NCBI GenBank assembly: GCA_030407315.1
Contig: JALQPE010001719.1
Location: forward strand, 225,716-289,715
DNA length: 64,000 bases
Origin: Asparagopsis taxiformis
Taxonomy: Eukaryota > Rhodophyta > Florideophyceae > Bonnemaisoniales > Bonnemaisoniaceae
Direction: 5' to 3'
How positions within the stretch are numbered: the stretch's first letter is position 1; each line of letters begins with the position of its first letter. The notes under the pieces are model-generated. The model saw only the letters and a program-made list of their open reading frames with translations, was not told the DNA's origin and did no database searches. A program made the position numbers and the translations under genes. Positions 59,103 to 64,000 of this stretch are shown one piece after another.

Positions 59103-61505
59103 ATGAATTACGCTGTGTCGAATTCCAGCGCGTCGCCCAGGCAACCGTTGCCAACGTCAGCGGACGCCGAAGCCGACGTGGCCTTGTCAGCAGAAGCGAT
59201 CTTCGCGACTGATCGATCTATCCCGCCGGATATCGAGGCGATCGGCCAGCTACCACGTACGGTAAGCCCGTTTGAGTCCGTGAGCATGGACCCCGCAACG
59301 CGCGGTCAGCTCAACGAAGGGAACGTGACTCCCACGGCACTACGTGTAGTGTACGAAGACCTTCGAGGTCACATCGAAAGGGCGAGCGACGCGGCCGTCG
59401 ACGAAGCCGTAAGGCAGAGACTCGGAGTCTCGGAGCGCGAAGCTCGTGCGTTACGTGAACGCTCAGCGACCCTCGAACGGGAAAACGAAGATTTACGAAA
59501 CCGCCTCTCCGCCGTGGAGGGAAGACTCGACTCGTTTGTCGTAGTATTCAACGAAATCGTCGCCGGACGTTCCGCTCCGCCGAGCGGAAGCGATCCGAAT
59601 TACGAAGGCTCGCGCGCCTATAACTCGCAATCCTCCCCGGCCGTTCCGGGAGGATACCCACCAACACCCGGTCCGACGACCCCGACAACGTACGGAAGGG
59701 GGGCGACAGTGCAACGAGCCATCGCCCACCCCGACGAGACGCCACGAAGGCAATTACGTTTTAACGATACGCCAGACCACGCGCGGTCGGCGGACGCAGC
59801 ACGAGCTGCGCAATTCGATACGAGAGCTCCCCCGCCACGTGAGACGTACATTCCGTGGCTGGGTACGTTCGGCACGACGGACACGCGAGTCCACGAAAAC
59901 GAACGTGCCGACGCGGTACGCTTACCAGGGAACGCCCTCGGACCCGTTTGCCACGCGTTGGCAGAGCACACGACAATGCTCGACGCATTTGCGAACGTGG
60001 TGTCGTACCGCATGTACCGACTTAACGATGTACGTGAACATCTCTACGTGAACGAGAGTCAAAGCGTACATAAGCTCAAACGTGAGCTGGAGGGACTTTT
60101 CCCTACGTTGAAGCCGTTCTCCGGCCGGAATCCGATTACGTTACTCGGATTCCTCGCCCAAATACGTGATGGGTTCAGCACACTCGGAGTGTGCGAGGGA
60201 GTGGCAGTACGTGCGCTGCACTTCTTCCTCGACGGGGACGCCCGACGGTTCTACGATTCCCAGTGTACGACTGGTGTGATCACGACTGATCCGACGAAGA
60301 GGTTCTCGTGGCCTCACGTAATCAACGCGTTGATCAAACGATACCTGCAAGACGACGTGCTGCAGGAGGCCTACGAAAAGGTCACGATGATCACGCAGAG
60401 TCCTAACGAGGACGAGAATCAGTACGCTGATGGACTCGACACCGCCACGCGGGCGTGTAACTACGTGTTTACGGATCGACTCCTCGTTCACCACTACGTA
60501 CGTGGTTTGCTGCCCTCGACGCGGGCAGCAGTGACGGAACGACTCCGGTCACTCCCCGAACGAGAGAGGAACGACCTCACCGTTGTGAGACGATTGGCGA
60601 CGGCCGAAGGAACGACCTTCCGTGCACGTACGGCAGCTGTCGCGTCAGCCGCGAAACCGAAAGTGCGGTTTCCGGTGAAGCCTACGTTGGCTATTTCCGA
60701 CCACGAGTCGAGGAAGTTCGCGGACTACGATGAGTCCGCGTACTTACGTAATGAACGGGCTAACGAGCCCAGTTACCACGATGGTAACCTGAACATCCCC
60801 GCGAGGGACGACGACGACGTGTCGCTCGCTGCGGTTCACGTTGCCGAGAATTTGGAGGCGATCCTCTTCACGAACGGGCCGCCGCCCAACGATACGAAAA
60901 CGGCAAACGAAAAGCCGGACGAGCTCGAAGCTCGATTGAACCGTCCATGCGAGGACGTGCCGAAGCTCACGAGCGAGCAGACGCAATTGGCGCACTCCGT
61001 AATCCCGAATGATTACTGGACGCTGTCGTGTTGGTCATGCCGCGAAGATGGCCACTCGACGTTCACGTGTCCGCGTCTGACGCCAGATCAACGGATCTTT
61101 TTCGCGTATAAGTACTACCTCTTCCACGTGAAGAGCAACCCACGTCAGGCTGAGTACTTCCGCCAACGAATGGCTAAACGTAACCAGGAACGACCTGGCG
61201 AGCGAGGGAACGTGACCCCGCGGAGGTATGGCACGCCGCCTACGATACTCCGAAACCCCAATCGTGACGGGGGGAGGCCCTTCGACAGGCGCCGCGGCGA
61301 TTTTCGTAATGACCGACGTGACCCCCGCCCGTGGGCGAACGAACGAAATGGCCAGCGTAATGGCCGCAGCGGAGTCTACGTGACGACCTCCGCTGACGAA
61401 ACACCACTCGAGGTGGAAACGAGTCACGATGACGAACGAGCTTCGTGGGCTCACGACGACAACGTGTCGAACGGCCCCGCGCCGGAAAACGACCAGGCGA
61501 TGTAG
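59103..61505 (+). CDS. gag: Gag of the family-2 retrotransposon
   Basis: The intact 800-residue protein has a disordered N terminus and a coiled coil near residues 95-145 (REARALRERSATLERENEDL). A capsid-like region follows (FPTLKPFSGRNPITLLGFLA, then GVAVRALHFFLDGDARRFYD). A zinc knuckle C-x2-C-x4-H-x4-C lies near residues 642-656 (CWSCREDGHSTFTC), and the tail is very basic with Arg/Asn repeats. The order is the same as in the family-1 gag but sequence identity is low. The protease frame overlaps its last 60 bases. Confidence 0.88.
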   Translation: MNYAVSNSSASPRQPLPTSADAEADVALSAEAIFATDRSIPPDIEAIGQLPRTVSPFESVSMDPATRGQLNEGNVTPTALRVVYEDLRGHIERASDAAVDEAVRQRLGVSEREARALRERSATLERENEDLRNRLSAVEGRLDSFVVVFNEIVAGRSAPPSGSDPNYEGSRAYNSQSSPAVPGGYPPTPGPTTPTTYGRGATVQRAIAHPDETPRRQLRFNDTPDHARSADAARAAQFDTRAPPPRETYIPWLGTFGTTDTRVHENERADAVRLPGNALGPVCHALAEHTTMLDAFANVVSYRMYRLNDVREHLYVNESQSVHKLKRELEGLFPTLKPFSGRNPITLLGFLAQIRDGFSTLGVCEGVAVRALHFFLDGDARRFYDSQCTTGVITTDPTKRFSWPHVINALIKRYLQDDVLQEAYEKVTMITQSPNEDENQYADGLDTATRACNYVFTDRLLVHHYVRGLLPSTRAAVTERLRSLPERERNDLTVVRRLATAEGTTFRARTAAVASAAKPKVRFPVKPTLAISDHESRKFADYDESAYLRNERANEPSYHDGNLNIPARDDDDVSLAAVHVAENLEAILFTNGPPPNDTKTANEKPDELEARLNRPCEDVPKLTSEQTQLAHSVIPNDYWTLSCWSCREDGHSTFTCPRLTPDQRIFFAYKYYLFHVKSNPRQAEYFRQRMAKRNQERPGERGNVTPRRYGTPPTILRNPNRDGGRPFDRRRGDFRNDRRDPRPWANERNGQRNGRSGVYVTTSADETPLEVETSHDDERASWAHDDNVSNGPAPENDQAM

Positions 61506-62416
61506 GTCACGAGCCACCCACATCGCCTGAACCCTTACGTAAAAGGGGGAAGACCGACGTCGATGATTGGTCCTCCGCAGGCTCACCGATGAACGAGAGT
61601 TACGTAAAGCTCACGGCCGCGAAGGCCAACTCGAGTCATACGGCACCCGACGTGGGGGAAGAAACGAAGTCCGACGGGACGAACGAACCTCACACGAAGA
61701 GGAAGCCTCGCAGACGAGCGAGACGCGCTACCCGGAAGCACGACGCTTCCGAGCGCGAGAAAGCCAAACACGCGGCTTATACGAAGCGTGTCGACGCAAA
61801 AGAAGCCATACGGGCTCACACGATGAAGCGACGAACCGCTAGCGAAGACGTAGACCGCGCGCCGGTCAGGACCGAACCGTTGGTCCTCGACGGGCATACG
61901 TGCCTCCTTGCGTCGAAGCATTATATCGTGTCCGGAACGATTGGACTAGACCTCAACGTGATGAGGGCGATTACCATCGCGATGGATACGTGCAGCGGCT
62001 ACAACTTGATACGAACAAGTTTACTACCCTACGACTGGGTCGACCGCTGTCTACGTGACGAAGAGCTACCGAAGCTCGGAGACGCCAACGGGCGACGTTT
62101 GCCTATCGAAGGCGCCATCCTGCTTCGTGTCAGGTTAGGGAACTCGCTGTTCCGCGTAAAATTCTTCGTAGCCAACACGCTGGCTGTTCCCGTTATAATG
62201 GGCACGTCGTTCATGTCGAAGCATGTCGATGCTATACGCTGTCGAGCGCAGACAATCGACCTCCATCGGGGGGATACGATACCATTATCGCGGAGGGTGA
62301 TACGACGACTCCGTACGAGGAGGGGGAAGAGACGAATCCAAACGTGGAACACCCGAGACGCCGCGAGCGTAACGCGGCCTCGAATAGGCCGAGCCGAACG
62401 TTCTCGGTTCGCCTGA
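61445..62416 (+). pseudogene. Protease region of the family-2 element
   Basis: This frame is -1 to gag and overlaps its end; the first ATG inside it is at 61590. After a basic linker comes the protease (GTIGLDLNVMRAITIAMDTC, Asp codon at 61984). The catalytic triplet reads DTC instead of the DTG/DSG of active aspartic proteases, so the enzyme is probably dead in this copy. Protease homology continues (NTLAVPVIMGTSFMSKHVDA). At a run of six G (62268-62273) coding potential moves to the next frame. Confidence 0.75.
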
Positions 62417-64000
62417 CGAAGTACACGCGTGTACCGGCGATGTCGCAACGGACCGTCAACGTGACGACGGATGCGACCGGACTCGTGTTCCTCGAACCGA
62501 AAGCGTCGGTGCAATTTCGGCACGGGCTGCGCATAGCCAACGGAGTGGTCGACGTAGGACCGAGAGAGACGTTCTCTATCATCGTGTCGAACTTCACGAA
62601 GAAGGACCGCGAATTGCCGAAAGGCGCAACGATTGCGTACGCGGTACGCTCCCCGTTGGGAATCGTCCCACTCAAGCGTGAGGGCGGCGAAGCCCTCGCG
62701 AAGGTTTTGAACCTACCGCTAGTCGACGCGACGACGCGGACAACTACGAACGGGTTGGGCGACGAAACGCCAGACCCGTTGGTCAACGAAAAGGGGAACG
62801 ACCCCGCCACGGATTGGCAGTCGACAATCGATTTGTCGCACCTCGACGACGAGGACTTACGAAAGCGCATCAACGAGATGCTAGCTACACATTCGTCAAT
62901 GTGGACGAGCGGACGCCTCGGCGAAATCAATGCTACGGAGCATCGAATCGAACTCGAACCGGGCACGCGGCCCATACGTTCAATGCCCTATCGTCAGGGT
63001 CCGGCTCTACGTACGATAGCCGAGGAGCAGATCACGAAGATGCTCAACGAAGGGGTTATCGAACCCGCGTCCAGCGAATGGGCGTCACCAATCGTGTTGG
63101 TGCCGAAGAAGGACGGATCCTTACGTTTCTGTGTCGATTACAGGCGTTTGAACGCGAAAACGATCGCTGATTCGTACCGCTTCCTCGTATGGAAGACTGC
63201 CTTGATTCGTTGGGCGACGCCGCCATCTTCACGACACTCGATTGTAACGCCGGTTACTGGCAAGTGCCCGTCTCCGCCGAGGACCGTGATAAGACAACGT
63301 TTACGTCTTTCATGGGAACGTATCGCTACGTGCGAATGCCATTCGGGCTACGAAATGCCCCCGCTACGTTTCAGCGGACGTTGGACATCATCCTCTCCGG
63401 AGTACGTTGGCAATCGTGCCTGGTCTACTTGGACGACGTAATCGTCTTTTCGAAAGACCTCGAGTCTCACCTGGGTCACGTTGACCAGGTGCTTTCCCTG
63501 CTACGCGCAGCGGGAGTAACGTTAAAGCTCACGAAATGCTCGTTCTTTCAACCACGAGTTGACTACCTGGGGCACGTGATTACCCCAGGGAAGCTGCACG
63601 TCGCAGCACGGAACAAGGAAGCCTTTCGTACGGCTACGTTCCCACAAGACAAGACGCAATGTCGATCGTTTTGGGCGCGGCCAACGTTTACCGCCGTTTC
63701 GTAAAGGCGTATGCCGAGATCGCTCGGGCCACTCAACACGATGTTGAAGAAGGACGCTTCCCCCGATTGGACGAAACCCAACGGACGCGCAAACGAATGC
63801 GTTCGAAAACGTTGAAGACAATACTGGTGTCGCCACCAGTATTGCACCTTCCGAAGGCGGGACGTCCGTTCATGATCGATACCGACGCGTCGGCGTATCA
63901 GCGGGAGCTAGTTGCTCCAACAGCAGAACGAAGATAAACCCAACGAATGGGTGCCGATTGGGTACTGGTCGAAGACCCTTAACGAAACCGAAAACGTGGT
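62263..64000 (+). pseudogene. Pol of the family-2 element (RT and start of RNase H), broken by indels, runs off window
   Basis: From the G run onward pol occupies three frames in turn, to about 63179, to about 63670, and then beyond. RT motifs are present: SSEWASPIVLVPKKDGSLRF, CLVYLDDVIVFS near 63420 and LGHVITPGKL. RNase H begins FMIDTDASAY near 63870. Each break is a single-base change: one C missing in the run at 63178-63180 and one base lost near 63670, and the RNase H start seems to need another. Either the copy is decayed or the assembly has homopolymer errors. Integrase and the 3' LTR lie outside the window. Confidence 0.82.

Larger units (their letters stand above)
58344..64000 (+). 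mobile_element. Second Ty3/gypsy LTR retrotransposon (family 2), partial at window end
   Basis: The element begins TGTAGTATACG and continues beyond the window. It has a 5' LTR (58344-59003), a primer-binding site, an intact gag and a pol that runs through protease, reverse transcriptase and the start of RNase H before the window ends. Pol has several single-base frame breaks. It belongs to the same family as the solo LTR at 33655-34245 plus 46744-46827. Composition differs from its surroundings: ACGT tetranucleotides are very frequent throughout. Confidence 0.9.

Noticed and set aside
1..64000. CRISPR arrays, bacterial operons, ribosome-binding sites, riboswitches
   Set aside because: None is seen; the window is eukaryotic nuclear DNA with introns and LTR retrotransposons.

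Overview
This window is nuclear DNA from an unidentified microbial eukaryote with a compact genome. The protein set is eukaryotic: PRP22-type and PRP38 splicing factors, a NUP93/NIC96 nucleoporin, exosome RRP45, a SWI3-type chromatin subunit, and nuclear complex I subunits with mitochondrial presequences. Most genes lack introns. Three small genes carry short introns of about 90 to 115 bases, with donors such as GTATGT or GTACGT, a CTAAC-like branch site in the clearest case, and an AG acceptor. Genes mostly alternate in strand and are separated by short divergent or convergent gaps. The best lineage clue is that the complex I 75-kDa (Nad11/NDUFS1) gene encodes only the C-terminal half behind its own targeting peptide. 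I recall a split nad11 from ochrophyte stramenopiles, so such an alga or another split-nad11 protist is possible, but I do not name a species.

From 1 to about 28.9 kb lies the gene-dense host region. In order it holds SWI3/SMARCC (cut by the window start), DHX8/PRP22, a ChAPs/exomer-like protein, a sugar-nucleotide-type nucleotidyltransferase, RRP45, a type II membrane glycosyltransferase-like protein, an RFWD3-like RING protein, the Nad11 C-terminal half, a Gln-rich zinc-ribbon protein, PNPO, NUP93, a small spliced gene, PRP38, a dynactin p62-like protein, NDUFS8, a Tudor-like protein of unknown role, and cytochrome b5.

From about 29 to 46.8 kb the DNA is a nest of LTR retroelements. Degenerate LTR-like repeats come first. 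A truncated LTR of family 1 follows, then a solo LTR of family 2 with target duplication CCTGT. A 12.5-kb chromodomain Ty3/gypsy element (34246-46738, minus strand, target duplication CATTG) is inserted inside that solo LTR. This element carries gag, protease-pol and, unusually, an intact 1104-codon ORF on the opposite strand between pol and the 3' LTR.

From 46.8 to 58.3 kb there are accessory genes, mostly damaged. They include a broken Tudor-like gene, an unknown protein on the minus strand, a fused DNA (adenine/cytosine-N4) methyltransferase plus SET-like gene, and a ParB/sulfiredoxin-fold protein whose reading continues into a zinc-finger region and a 2-oxoglutarate/Fe(II) dioxygenase-like domain. 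Three foldback repeats of one family lie among them. Writer-like and oxygenase-like domains side by side in a transposon-rich tract make this the best candidate for an undescribed mobile or epigenetic system.

From 58344 to the window end there is a second, different Ty3/gypsy element (family 2, plus strand). It interrupts the dioxygenase-like gene just after its HxD motif. It has an intact gag, but its pol is broken by several single-base indels and its protease has DTC in place of the usual DTG.
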